A DNA stretch of 39,930 nt from [Streptosporangium] indianense (lineage in GTDB: Bacteria; Actinomycetota; Actinomycetes; Streptomycetales; Streptomycetaceae). The DNA is taken from the NCBI RefSeq assembly GCF_021474405.1, contig NZ_JAKEIO010000066.1:1-39930 (forward strand), read 5' to 3'. Both the position numbers and the translations under genes were made by a program. This document shows, piece by piece, positions 30,672-38,630 of the stretch (position 1 is its first letter; every line of letters begins with the position of its first letter). The notes below the pieces were generated by a model. That model was not told the origin of the DNA, did not search any database, and worked only from the letters and a program-made list of their open reading frames with translations.

Positions 30672-30938
30672 ATGGAACAGATAACAGTGCGCAGCAGGGC
30701 CAGGGTCCCTGCGATCACCTGCGGGAGCAGCGCGACCAGTTCGCGCCTCGACCGCCATCTCTCGGTGCTGGGCGGCCCCGCCGTCCCCCAGCGGGAGACG
30801 GTCGAGGCGACCTCGTTGATGCGGGAACTGACCGCGCGTCAGTCGCACGACCGCAGTGGCAGGGGTGCGCGCGTCCGTCGCGTCTCCCTCTTCGCGCCGC
30901 TGCGACGACTGCGCCGCTCCCTTTTCGGCAGCAGGTAG
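30672..30938 (+). CDS. Small basic conserved-looking protein (88 aa)
   Basis: The frame reads MEQITVRSRARVPAITCGSS, RLDRHLSVLGGPAVPQRE, ATSLMRELTARQSH and ends in an Arg-rich tail (VSLFAPLRRLRRSLFGSR). GGGGAG lies 4 nt before the ATG and codon bias is good. There is no signal peptide or transmembrane helix; the C-terminal arginines could bind a membrane or nucleic acid. I believe similar short proteins occur widely in Streptomyces, but this is memory only and no function is assigned. Upstream, GGGTTAGCCTGCCC (from 30626) resembles a degenerate actinobacterial iron box (TTAGGTTAGGCT half) and may also be part of the -10; this is weak. The region 30546-30671 otherwise shows nothing. Confidence 0.6.
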   Translation: MEQITVRSRARVPAITCGSSATSSRLDRHLSVLGGPAVPQRETVEATSLMRELTARQSHDRSGRGARVRRVSLFAPLRRLRRSLFGSR

Positions 30939-31113
30939 GGGCCCGCGCTCGGGCGGTCACACCGCCCCGCGCCGGCGCTGCGACACCCTCAGTCCGTCAT
31001 CCCCGCGGCACGCAGCGGCGCCAGGTGTGTTCCCGAGCGCGGTACGCCCCCTGTCGGTGCCTCTCCCCGCCCGGCAGTGACCGGGGGCTGTGTCCGCGGC
31101 TGCGGCCGCCCGT

Positions 31114-31896
31114 TCAGCGCTCCCCGTGCGCGTACTGACGCACGGCCAGCGGCACGAACACCCCGAGCAGCACGGCGCACCACACGAGCGATCCCGCGAC
31201 GGGATGGGCCACCGGCCAGGCCGCCCCCGCGGGCACCGGCGCGTTGCCGAAGAGGTCCCGCAGGGCCGTCGCCACCGCGCTGATCGGATTCCACTCGGCG
31301 ACCGTCCGCAGCCAGCCCGGCAGCCCGCTCGTGGGGATGTACGCGCTGGACAGCAGCGGCAGCAGGAATGTCGCCCCGCCCAGCTGGCCGGCCGCCTCCT
31401 CGTTCCGGGTGAGCAGGCCGAGGTGGATCCCCGCCCACGTGCACGCGAAGCGGAACAGCAGCAGCAGCGCGAACGCTCCCACGGCCGCGAGCGCGCTCCC
31501 CTCGACCCGCCAGCCCACCGCCAGGCCAACCAGCACGAACGGCACCGTGCCGAGGGCCGTGGCCACCAGGTCCGCCGCGGCCTGTCCCAGCGGTACGGCC
31601 GCCCGGCTCACCGGCAGCGTGCGGAAGCGGTCGGTCACCCCTCGGTGCGTGTCCTGGGCCGCCTGGAACATTCCGGCCATGATCCCGCCCGAAGCGGTCG
31701 CCACCAGCAGGCCCGGCACGAGGAAGGACCGGTACGCCTCGCCCGGTACCGCCAGCGCGCTGCCGAAGACGTAGCCGAAGAACAGCAGCATGCTGATGGG
31801 CATCGTCTGGGTGAGGATCAGCAGGCCCGGGTTGTTGCGCAGCCGCAGCAGCTGGCGGCCCAGCATCGCGGTCCCGTCGTACGCCAGCATGCTCAT
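31114..31896 (-). CDS. ABC-2 type exporter permease (DrrB-like)
   Basis: Protein of 260 aa with six predicted membrane helices. An N-terminal amphipathic stretch (MLGRQLLRLRNNPGLLILTQ) precedes helix 1 (MPISMLLFFGYVFGSAL). The ABC-2 signature region PLLSSAYIPTSGLPGWLRTV followed by AEWNPISAVATALRDLFGN is clear. This is the DrrB/daunorubicin-exporter type. With the ATPase upstream (4-bp ATGA overlap) it forms a drug or lipid exporter under a divergent TetR repressor. The exported substrate is unknown. About 175 bp separate it from the convergent small gene, with no strong terminator seen. Confidence 0.9.
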   Translation of the reverse strand: MSMLAYDGTAMLGRQLLRLRNNPGLLILTQTMPISMLLFFGYVFGSALAVPGEAYRSFLVPGLLVATASGGIMAGMFQAAQDTHRGVTDRFRTLPVSRAAVPLGQAAADLVATALGTVPFVLVGLAVGWRVEGSALAAVGAFALLLLFRFACTWAGIHLGLLTRNEEAAGQLGGATFLLPLLSSAYIPTSGLPGWLRTVAEWNPISAVATALRDLFGNAPVPAGAAWPVAHPVAGSLVWCAVLLGVFVPLAVRQYAHGER

Positions 31897-32915
31897 GCGG
31901 CACGCTCCCTCTCGCCGGCCGTCCCGGTCGTCCCGGTCTGCGCGGTCTGCTCGGTCGTCGTCTCGGTCGTCTCGGTCTTCTCGGGCGCGGGCTCCGTGAG
32001 GCGCAGGAACACGTCGTCGAGGGTCGGCGGGCGCAGGCTCACGTCGAGCAGCGGCACGCCCGCGGTGTCCAGGGCGCGCACCAGCAGCGGGATCGTGAGC
32101 GTCGGGTCCTTGCTGACGGCGCCGACGGCGTTGCGCTCGTGGTCGAGCGTCGGCTGCGCGCCGGTCAGCCGGTCGAGCACGGCCGCCGCCTTCGCGAGGG
32201 CCCCGGCGTCCGGCACCACGACCTCGGCGTGCGCCCCGACCAGCGCCTTGAGCTGCGCGGGAGACCCGGTCTGCGTGACCCGTCCCCGGTCCACCAGAGC
32301 GATGTCGTCGGCCAGTCGGTCGGCCTCCTCCAGGTACTGCGTGGTGAGCAGCACGGTCGTGCCCTCGTCGGTCAGGCCGCGCACCACGTCCCAGATGAGG
32401 GTGCGGCTGACCGGGTCCAGGCCGGTCGTCGGCTCGTCCAGGAAGAGCACGTCGGGGCGGCGGATCAGGCTCGCCGCGAGGTCCAGGCGGCGGCGCATCC
32501 CGCCCGACCAGGTGGACGCGGGGCGGTCGGCGGCCTCCGTCAGGCCGAAGCGGTCCAGCAGTTCCGCGCTCCGGCCGGCCGGACCGCGTACCCGATGCAG
32601 CCGGCCGAACAGCCGGAGGTTCTGACGCCCGGTGAGGTCGCCGTCGATCGAGGTGTCCTGCCCGGTGACGCCGATCCTCCGGCGTACGGCGGCGGCCTCG
32701 CGGACGAGATCGTGCCCCGCGACCCGGGCGGAGCCGGCGTCCGGCCGCAGCAGTGTGGTCAACAGCCCCACGGCCGTCGTCTTCCCCGCCCCGTTCGGCC
32801 CGAGGATCCCGCAGACCGTCCCCTCCGCGACCGCGAGGTCCAGTCCGCGCAGGGCGTGGACCTGCCCGAACCGCTTCTCCAGACCTTCACTAAGTACAGC
32901 GTACGTAGAAGTCAT
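31893..32915 (-). CDS. ABC exporter ATPase (DrrA-like)
   Basis: Protein of 340 aa. Walker A is GPNGAGKTTAV (about residues 40-50), the Q-loop is GVTGQDTSIDGDLT, the signature is STWSGGMRRRLDLA, and Walker B is DVLFLDEPTTGLDP, with the switch in LLTTQYLEEAD. The C-terminal DrrA domain follows (LLDVSLRPPTLDDVFLRLT), then a Thr/Glu-rich tail. It powers the permease encoded next. ATG 32915 (MTSTYAVL) is preferred over the upstream ATG at 32933, whose extra residues lie in operator DNA. No Shine-Dalgarno is obvious, so translation may start near the 5' end of the mRNA. Two GTAC-N3-GTAC sites flank its start and promoter. Confidence 0.92.
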   Translation of the reverse strand: MTSTYAVLSEGLEKRFGQVHALRGLDLAVAEGTVCGILGPNGAGKTTAVGLLTTLLRPDAGSARVAGHDLVREAAAVRRRIGVTGQDTSIDGDLTGRQNLRLFGRLHRVRGPAGRSAELLDRFGLTEAADRPASTWSGGMRRRLDLAASLIRRPDVLFLDEPTTGLDPVSRTLIWDVVRGLTDEGTTVLLTTQYLEEADRLADDIALVDRGRVTQTGSPAQLKALVGAHAEVVVPDAGALAKAAAVLDRLTGAQPTLDHERNAVGAVSKDPTLTIPLLVRALDTAGVPLLDVSLRPPTLDDVFLRLTEPAPEKTETTETTTEQTAQTGTTGTAGERERAA

Positions 32916-32950
32916 GGCAGGACCATAGCGCACTACGTACGTTGTACGTA
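32894..32950. promoter_or_regulatory. Two GTAC-N3-GTAC operators between the exporter and tetR genes
   Basis: GTACAGCGTAC (32894-32904) and GTACGTTGTAC (32937-32947) share one inverted-repeat layout. The second extends to a 17-bp perfect palindrome TACGTAC-GTT-GTACGTA (32934-32950). One lies just inside the exporter coding start and the other over the divergent promoters, as expected for the adjacent TetR protein. Confidence 0.72.
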
Positions 32951-32978
32951 ACTAGGATGGTGGCCGAGGTGATGACCG

Positions 32979-33695
32979 ATGGCGGGCCGAGCTGCCGTAC
33001 CCGAAGTGATCTGGGCGCGCCCCGAGCGCACCGGCCGTGGGCCGAAACCGGCGTTCACCCGCGCCGACATCGCGGCGGCGGCCGTGCGGATCGCCGACGC
33101 CGAGGGGCTGGACGGGGTCACCATGCGGCACGTCGCCGCGGAGCTGGGCTGCGGCACCATGTCGCTCTACAACTACGTCCCCCGCAAGGAGGACCTGTAC
33201 GAGCTGATGATCGACGCCATCGGTGCCGAGCACGAGATGTTCGAGCCCACGGGCGACTGGCGCGCCGACATGCTGCGCAACGCCGAGGAGACGCGCGCCA
33301 TCATGCACCGCCACACCTGGGCGCCGCGCCTGATGGCGGGCGTGTTCGGCTTCAGCCCCAACACCCTGCGCTACCTGGAGCACTGTCTGGCCTGTCTCGA
33401 ACCGCTCGATGTGCCGGCCGGTACGAAGACGGAGCTGGTCGCGCTGCTCAACGGCGTCGTGACGACGTACACCGGGAACGCCATCGCGACCGCCGAACGC
33501 GCCCGCTCCATGCCGTGGTCGGCCGAGGAGGAGAACGCGGTCCGCATGGCCTACCTGGGCGGCCAGATCGCCACCGGCGCGTATCCGCGGCTGGCCGCGG
33601 CCTTCATGGAGCAGAGCGGGCCCGTCGATCTGGAGGCGGTGTTCCGGCGGGCCCTCGAACGCGTCCTGGACGCCTTCGACCCGGAGCTGCGCTGA
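32979..33695 (+). CDS. TetR-family regulator (TetR/TetR_C type)
   Basis: Protein of 238 aa. The helix-turn-helix is FTRADIAAAAVRIADAEGLD, GVTMRHVAAELGCGTMSLYN, YVPRKEDLYELMID. The C-terminal ligand and dimer domain (about 95-235) is of the tetracycline-repressor C type (ETRAIMHRHTWAPRLMAGVF, ALLNGVVTTYTGNAI). The ATG has GAGGTGA upstream. It very likely represses the divergent DrrAB-type exporter and itself through the GTAC-N3-GTAC sites, with the exporter's drug as inducer. A short GC hairpin lies in the 40 bp before the convergent next gene. Confidence 0.92.
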   Translation: MAGRAAVPEVIWARPERTGRGPKPAFTRADIAAAAVRIADAEGLDGVTMRHVAAELGCGTMSLYNYVPRKEDLYELMIDAIGAEHEMFEPTGDWRADMLRNAEETRAIMHRHTWAPRLMAGVFGFSPNTLRYLEHCLACLEPLDVPAGTKTELVALLNGVVTTYTGNAIATAERARSMPWSAEEENAVRMAYLGGQIATGAYPRLAAAFMEQSGPVDLEAVFRRALERVLDAFDPELR

Positions 33696-33735
33696 GCGGC
33701 CCGCAGCTGCGCTGGAGGCGGCAGCCCTGCTGCGC

Positions 33736-34890
33736 CTAGAGCAGCGCCAGTTGACCCTCGGGGCCCTCCTCGGGCCCCTCCAGCACCGACGCCGGACGGC
33801 GGGCCGCGCCCGGTACCGGGAGGACGCCCGCCTCGGACAGCTCCTTCGCCGTGACCGGGTCGGGGACCTCCGGCTCCTCCGTCGTGCGCAGCTCGGCCAG
33901 GAGCGCCAGGACGGTGATGAGCTCCAGCAGCTCCGACGTCCAGGCCTGCGGCCAGGTGGCGGGGCGGATCGCCGCCAGCGTGCCCGGCTCGGGGACCGCG
34001 ACGCGGGTGGCGAACCACTCCTGGAGGACGCGGACCCCTCCCGCCTCGAAGTCCCAGGCCTCCGGCGGCACCGGGGAGATGCGGCCCTCGTCCAGGAACA
34101 GAGCCTCCTCGTCCCGGTCGTAGCGCAGCGCCACCGGGCGGGAGGGCAGCGGGGCGCGGACGTAGGGCCGGCGGCCGCCGGGGAGCTTGGGGCGGTCGCC
34201 GTCACGGCGCATCAGCCACAGCAGCCGGCGGCCCCGTTCGAGACCCCGCTCCCATGCGGCGGCGTCCCCGGTGAGCGGGACGGTGAGGTCCGGGCGGGCC
34301 GTGGCCGCGATCCAGGCCAGGACGTCCAGCGGGGCCGGGACGCCGCCCAGGCGGGCGCCGAGGTGCTCCAGCAGGCCCGGGGCCAGGTTCGGCTCGCGGC
34401 CGCCGGGGCGCCGGAACAACGGGCGGATCCGGCCGGGGCGCAGCAGCGGCGGCAGGGAGGTGACGAGCAGGGGCGGGTCGGCCTCGGGTGCCTCCACGAC
34501 GAAGACCTGCCGCTCGTCCGCCACCCGCCACAGTTCCGGGCGGGCCGCGTCGATCAGCCGCTGGTCGGGGATGAGCCATTGCTCGTTGTAGGGGGCGAGC
34601 AGGACGCGCACCGGCTCCGGGCAGGGCCCCGAGGCACGCACCAGCTTCTCGGTGCCGCTGCCGGTCCGGCCGGGCAACTGGCCGACGGCCGTGTGGAGTG
34701 TGCGCGAGCGGGTCGGCTCGAACAGGGACGCGCGGTCGGGTCCCTCGGCCTTCACCAAGGCGTCCCAACGGGCTTTCAGGGACGCCGCGTCCGGCGCCGC
34801 CGGCCAGCCCCGGCCGAGCCGCGGCGGTGCGACGGACCACGGCATGAGGTCCGCCAGCAGCGGAGCGTCGTCGTGCGTCACGCCGGGCAT
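33736..34890 (-). CDS. Stand-alone type ISP restriction-modification C-terminal-like protein
   Basis: Protein of 384 aa. It starts THDDAPLLADLMPWSVAPPR and continues with RWDALVKAEGPDRASLFEPT, RSRTLHTAVGQLPGR, EQWLIPDQRLIDAARPELW, RRPGGREPNLAPGLL, KLPGGRRPYVRAPLP, EGRISPVPPEAWDFEAGGVR and TWPQAWTSELLELITVLALL. This is the pattern of the C-terminal specificity domain of type ISP (LlaBIII-like) enzymes. The nuclease, helicase and methyltransferase parts of a real type ISP enzyme (over 1500 aa) are absent here and nearby, so it cannot be a restriction enzyme alone. DNA binding or a repurposed role is possible. The start is ATG 34890; the gene stands alone. Confidence 0.8.
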   Translation of the reverse strand: MPGVTHDDAPLLADLMPWSVAPPRLGRGWPAAPDAASLKARWDALVKAEGPDRASLFEPTRSRTLHTAVGQLPGRTGSGTEKLVRASGPCPEPVRVLLAPYNEQWLIPDQRLIDAARPELWRVADERQVFVVEAPEADPPLLVTSLPPLLRPGRIRPLFRRPGGREPNLAPGLLEHLGARLGGVPAPLDVLAWIAATARPDLTVPLTGDAAAWERGLERGRRLLWLMRRDGDRPKLPGGRRPYVRAPLPSRPVALRYDRDEEALFLDEGRISPVPPEAWDFEAGGVRVLQEWFATRVAVPEPGTLAAIRPATWPQAWTSELLELITVLALLAELRTTEEPEVPDPVTAKELSEAGVLPVPGAARRPASVLEGPEEGPEGQLALL

Positions 34891-34980
34891 CGTACGACGC
34901 GTCCGAGGGGTGCGGGGCCGGGCCCTGGGCGGTTCCGCCGCGCGGGCGCGGCCGGCGCCCGGGGGACCGCGGGCCCTTCC

Positions 34981-35727
34981 CTACGCATCCAGGGTCACCG
35001 TGAAGGAGAACCGGTCGCCGCGGTACTGGATGACGGCCACGTCCAGCGTCCGCCCCTCGCTGTCGTACGTCACGCCCGTGTAGTGCAGGATCGGGCTCAG
35101 CAGAGGGATGCGGAGCAGCTTCGCGGTCTCCGGGTCGGCCAAGCGTGCCTCGACCGTGTCCGTGATGCGGCTGATGTCCGCGCCCACCACGTCCCGCAGC
35201 ACCTTGGTCATGGGCCACCGGACGAGGTCGTCCGGGTCGAGGCGCGCGGCCAGTTCGGGACGGACGTAGTTGCGGGCGTGGTTGGTGGGCTCACCGGTCT
35301 TCTCGTCGCTGCGCAGCCGGTGGTACGTCGACACCTCCCGCACCTCCGGGAAGTACTCGGCGAGTTCGCCGGGGACGGGCGCGCTGCCGTGCTCCAGCAG
35401 CTCGGTCGTCATGCCGGACTGCTGGGCCACGATCGCGTCCACCGAGCCGAGCAGACGCACCGGAGAACCCCGGCGCGCGTGCGGCTCGATGAACGTGCCC
35501 CGGCGGCGGTGACGCGTGATCAGCCCCTCGTCCTCCAGCTCCTTCAGCGCCTGCCGCATCGTCAGCACACTCACGCCGTAGTGCCCGGCCAGCTGCTCCT
35601 CGGTGGGCAGCCGCAGCGGGTCCTGCGGCGAGCGGCCGAGGATCGAGGCACGCAGCGACTGCGACACCTGGTACCAGAGCGGCAGCTTGCGGTTCAGGAC
35701 GATCGAGTCCGGGGCGAAGGAGGTCAC
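34981..35727 (-). CDS. GntR-family regulator, HutC type
   Basis: Protein of 248 aa. The N-terminal winged helix is PLWYQVSQSLRASILGRSPQ, RLPTEEQLAGHYGVSVLTMR, QALKELEDEGLITRHRRRGT. The C-terminal UTRA ligand domain starts near SVDAIVAQQSGM and ends DVAVIQYRGDRFSFTVTLDA, the typical HutC/FarR close. The start is GTG 35727. It lies 27 bp downstream of hmgA on the same strand, so the two are probably co-transcribed, and a link to aromatic amino acid catabolism is the simplest reading. The ligand is unknown. Confidence 0.9.
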   Translation of the reverse strand: MTSFAPDSIVLNRKLPLWYQVSQSLRASILGRSPQDPLRLPTEEQLAGHYGVSVLTMRQALKELEDEGLITRHRRRGTFIEPHARRGSPVRLLGSVDAIVAQQSGMTTELLEHGSAPVPGELAEYFPEVREVSTYHRLRSDEKTGEPTNHARNYVRPELAARLDPDDLVRWPMTKVLRDVVGADISRITDTVEARLADPETAKLLRIPLLSPILHYTGVTYDSEGRTLDVAVIQYRGDRFSFTVTLDA

Positions 35728-35754
35728 GGGGCCATCCGTACCGTCAGGAAATGA

Positions 35755-37107
35755 TCAGTGCAAGGGGCGGAAGTGCCGTTCCAGGCCCTGCCAGACGTCG
35801 TCGTAGTGCTGCTGGAGGTGGTCCGCTTCGGCCGCGTGCGGGGTGAGGGTGAGGGGCCAGCGGGTCTCGAACATGAACGCCAGGCCGTCGTCGATCTTCT
35901 GCGGCTTCAGCTCCGCGGCGCTCGCCCGGTCGAAGGTCTCCCGGTCCGGGCCGTGCGCCGACATCATGTTGTGCAGCGAGCCGCCGCCCGGCACGAAGCC
36001 CTCCGCCTTCGCGTCGTACGCGCCCTCGATCAGGCCCATGTACTCGCTCATCACGTTCCGGTGGAAGTAGGGCGGCCGGAACGTGTCCTCGCCCACCAGC
36101 CAGCGCGGTGCGAACACCACGAAGTCGACGCCGGCCAGGCCCGGGGTGTCCGACGGGGACGTCAGCACCGTGAAGATCGACGGGTCCGGGTGGTCGTAGG
36201 TGATGGTGCCGAGCACATTGAAGCGGTGCAGGTCGTAGACGTACGGCACATGGTTGCCGTGCCAGGCGACCACATCGAGGGGGGAGTGGTCGTAGGTGGC
36301 GGTCCACAGGTTCCCGCAGAACTTGTTCACCACCTCCACCGGCCCCTCCACGTCCTCGTACGCGGCGACGGGGGCGCGGAAGTCCCGGGGGTTGGCGAGC
36401 CCGTTGGCCCCGATCGGGCCCAGGTCGGGGAGGGTGAAGGGTGCGCCGTAGTTCTCGCACACATAGCCTCGGGCGGAGTCGTCGAGCAGTTCCACACGGA
36501 AGCGGACACCACGCGGAATCAGCGCCACATGTCCCGGCTCCACATGGAGCAGACCGAACTCGGTGCGCAGCAGCAGCCCGCCGCGCTCCGGGACGATCAG
36601 CAGCTCGCCGTCGGCGTCGCTGAACACCCGGTCCATGGAGGTGTCGGCCGCGTACAGGTGCACGGCGATGCCGGTGCGCTGGGTGGCGTCGCCGTTGCCG
36701 CCCAGGGTCCACAGTCCCGCCAGGAAGTCGGTCCCGGGCGCCGGGTCGGGCAGCGGGTTCCAGCGCAGGCGGTTGGGGTCGGGCACGGTCTCGGTGAAGG
36801 GGGCGGTGCGGACCGCGCCGTTGTCGGTGCGGGTGAACGCCGGGTGCGCGGCCGAGGGGCGGATCCGGTAGAGCCACGAGCGCCGGTTGTGCGCCCGCGG
36901 CTCGGTGAACGCCGTACCGCTCAGCTGCTCCGCGTACAGCCCGAGGGGGGCCCGCTGCGGCGAGTTGCGGCCCTCGGGCAGTGCGCCCGGGACCGCCTCC
37001 GAGCTGTGCTCGTTGCCGAAGCCGGACAGGTAGGCCAGGCCTTCGGCGGTCTTCCGCGCTTCCCCGCGCTCGAACGTGCTCGCGCGGGTGGTACCCCCAT
37101 CGCCCAT
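35755..37107 (-). CDS. hmgA: Homogentisate 1,2-dioxygenase
   Basis: Protein of 450 aa, the normal family length. It catalyses ring opening of homogentisate to maleylacetoacetate in tyrosine and phenylalanine breakdown, in the cytoplasm, with Fe(II). Visible hallmarks are YLSGFGNEHSSEAVPGALP at the N-terminus, RTEFGLLHVEPGHVALIPRG in the cupin core, and the iron-binding region YFHRNVMSEYMGLIEG (His and Glu ligands) with GGSLHNMMSAHGPD later (third His). The ATG has AAGGGAG about 10 nt upstream. An inverted repeat lies about 41 bp upstream. The HutC-type GntR gene follows at 27 bp. No maleylacetoacetate isomerase or fumarylacetoacetase gene is in the window. Confidence 0.96.
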   Translation of the reverse strand: MGDGGTTRASTFERGEARKTAEGLAYLSGFGNEHSSEAVPGALPEGRNSPQRAPLGLYAEQLSGTAFTEPRAHNRRSWLYRIRPSAAHPAFTRTDNGAVRTAPFTETVPDPNRLRWNPLPDPAPGTDFLAGLWTLGGNGDATQRTGIAVHLYAADTSMDRVFSDADGELLIVPERGGLLLRTEFGLLHVEPGHVALIPRGVRFRVELLDDSARGYVCENYGAPFTLPDLGPIGANGLANPRDFRAPVAAYEDVEGPVEVVNKFCGNLWTATYDHSPLDVVAWHGNHVPYVYDLHRFNVLGTITYDHPDPSIFTVLTSPSDTPGLAGVDFVVFAPRWLVGEDTFRPPYFHRNVMSEYMGLIEGAYDAKAEGFVPGGGSLHNMMSAHGPDRETFDRASAAELKPQKIDDGLAFMFETRWPLTLTPHAAEADHLQQHYDDVWQGLERHFRPLH

Positions 37108-37147
37108 GATCGCTGCTCCCTTGCGGCCGTGACAGGCTCATCCGATT

Positions 37148-37165
37148 CCTATGCGACACCGTAGG
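37148..37165. promoter_or_regulatory. Inverted repeat CCTATG-N6-CGTAGG upstream of hmgA
   Basis: CCTATG (37148-37153) and CGTAGG (37160-37165) form an inverted repeat with one mismatch, in the divergent promoter region of hmgA and the lipoprotein gene. It is a candidate operator for the HutC-type GntR or another regulator. Confidence 0.42.
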
Positions 37166-37275
37166 ATTGCGATTTCCCCGACGCAAGAGGGGCACGCGCC
37201 CTCCTCTTCACGGATGACCGGAACCAGACTTGAGAATGATCCGCGGGGCCGGACGTGTGTTCTACGCTCCCGAAC

Positions 37276-37872
37276 ATGTCGTGGACACGGAGACCCTGCG
37301 CCGCGCTCGTGGCCGGTGTCCTGCTCGTGACCGGCTCCGCGGGCTGCGGCTCCGACGACGCCCGCAAGGACGGCGCGTCGCCCGCACCGGTCGGCAAGAT
37401 CCTCGCTGACCGGGACCAGGACGGGCGGCCCTACCGCGAGGTGGGACGCGAGGACGCCCCCGGCGTCGGCATCGAGGTGCAGCCCGACGCGGCCGGCGGC
37501 TGGGACGTCCACCTGACCGTGCGCAACTTCCGCTTCTCACCGGCCGGCGCGGCGGCCCGCCCGGTGGCCGGGCGCGGCCTCGCGCGCCTCTTCGTCGACG
37601 ACCGCCCCGTGGCCCGGCTCCGCACTCCCGGGCACCGGCTGGACACCCGTCTCGTGCCGCGCGGCACGCACCGCGTCACGGCCCGTCTCTACGCCGACGA
37701 CGGCACCGTGTGGGCGGTGGACGGCAAGCCCGTGGAGAGCACGGCCGACATCACCGCGTCGGAACCGGGACCGGGGACGAGCCCCGACGCCGCCTCCCGG
37801 CGCACGGCCCGGACGCAGGACCCGCTCACCGGGGGGCGAGGTTCACCGGACCGCGCCCGAGGGGCATCATGA
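37276..37872 (+). CDS. Putative lipoprotein
   Basis: Protein of 198 aa. A basic N-terminus (SWTRRP) and a hydrophobic stretch lead to TGSAGCGS; Cys24 is a probable lipidation site. The first residue of the lipobox is Ser rather than the usual Leu, so the assignment is good but not perfect. The mature part contains GWDVHLTVRNFRFSPAG and SARLFVDDRPVARL-like beta segments, with RLVPRGTHRVTARLYADDGT, resembling an Ig-like fold that faces the wall; its C-terminal 30 residues are disordered. No family is named. ATG 37276 is chosen; GTG 37255 would add seven residues. It overlaps the next TetR gene by 4 bp (ATGA), an unusual lipoprotein-regulator pairing. Confidence 0.78.
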   Translation: MSWTRRPCAALVAGVLLVTGSAGCGSDDARKDGASPAPVGKILADRDQDGRPYREVGREDAPGVGIEVQPDAAGGWDVHLTVRNFRFSPAGAAARPVAGRGLARLFVDDRPVARLRTPGHRLDTRLVPRGTHRVTARLYADDGTVWAVDGKPVESTADITASEPGPGTSPDAASRRTARTQDPLTGGRGSPDRARGAS

Positions 37873-38489
37873 AGCCCGTGCCCCACGCGACATCGCTCCG
37901 TCGCGCGCCCGTGCAGCGGCGCAGCGCAGAACGCCTGACCAGGATCCTCGACGCCTGCGCCGACCTCCTCGACGAGGTCGGCTACGACGCCCTGAGCACG
38001 CGAGCCGTCGCCCAGCGGGCCTCGGTCCCGATCGGCTCGGTCTACCGTTTCTTCGGCAACAAGCGCCAGATGGCCGACGCCCTGGCCCAGCGCAACCTCG
38101 AGCGGTACTCCGAGCGCGTCACGCAGCGCCTGCGGGACGCCGGTGAGGACGGGGGCTGGCGTACGGCCATGGACGCCGTCCTCGACGAGTACCTGGACAT
38201 GAAGCGCACCGCGCCCGGCTTCTCCCTCGTCGACTTCGGCAACCAGATCCCGGTCGGCGCCCGCCAGGCGGAACCCAACCACCGCGTCGCCGACCGCCTC
38301 ACCGAACTCCTCTCCGGTCACCTCGGCCGTGAACCCGACGAGGACCTGCGGCGCGTCTTCCTCATAGCGGTCGAGACCGCGGACACCCTCGTGCACCTGG
38401 CGTTCCGTGTCGCCCCGGAGGGGGACCAGCGGATCATCGACGAGGCGCGGGAGATGCTGCGGGCCTATCTCGCCAGGGTGCTCGACTGA
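37869..38489 (+). CDS. TetR-family regulator
   Basis: Protein of 206 aa. The helix-turn-helix is RSAERLTRILDACADLLDEV, GYDALSTRAVAQRASVPIGS, VYRFFGNKRQMADALAQRNL. The C-terminal ligand domain (about 80-200) includes FSLVDFGNQIPVG and RRVFLIAVETADTLVHLAF. ATG 37869 overlaps the stop of the lipoprotein gene, so it is translationally coupled to it. A perfect palindrome of TetR type lies about 85 bp downstream, on the promoter of the oxidoreductase gene, which makes this gene the best candidate regulator for it. The ligand is unknown. Confidence 0.9.
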   Translation: MKPVPHATSLRRAPVQRRSAERLTRILDACADLLDEVGYDALSTRAVAQRASVPIGSVYRFFGNKRQMADALAQRNLERYSERVTQRLRDAGEDGGWRTAMDAVLDEYLDMKRTAPGFSLVDFGNQIPVGARQAEPNHRVADRLTELLSGHLGREPDEDLRRVFLIAVETADTLVHLAFRVAPEGDQRIIDEAREMLRAYLARVLD

Positions 38490-38574
38490 CCTCGTCCGAG
38501 TACTCGACCGACCTCACCACCGGCCTCGCCGGGATGCTGGGCCGGCCTCGATCCGGTCAGGGCCTCCCCACCAT

Positions 38575-38592
38575 GCATACCGGTCGGTATGC
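38575..38592. promoter_or_regulatory. TetR-type palindrome over the promoter of the molybdopterin oxidoreductase
   Basis: GCATACCG-GT-CGGTATGC is an inverted repeat with perfect 8-bp arms. It includes the likely -10 (TATGCT, 38588-38593), so a bound repressor would block the promoter. The start codon lies 38 bp downstream. Confidence 0.75.
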
Positions 38593-38630
38593 TCGGCGCG
38601 TCAGCGTAGCCGCCGCCCCCGGGAGGACCC

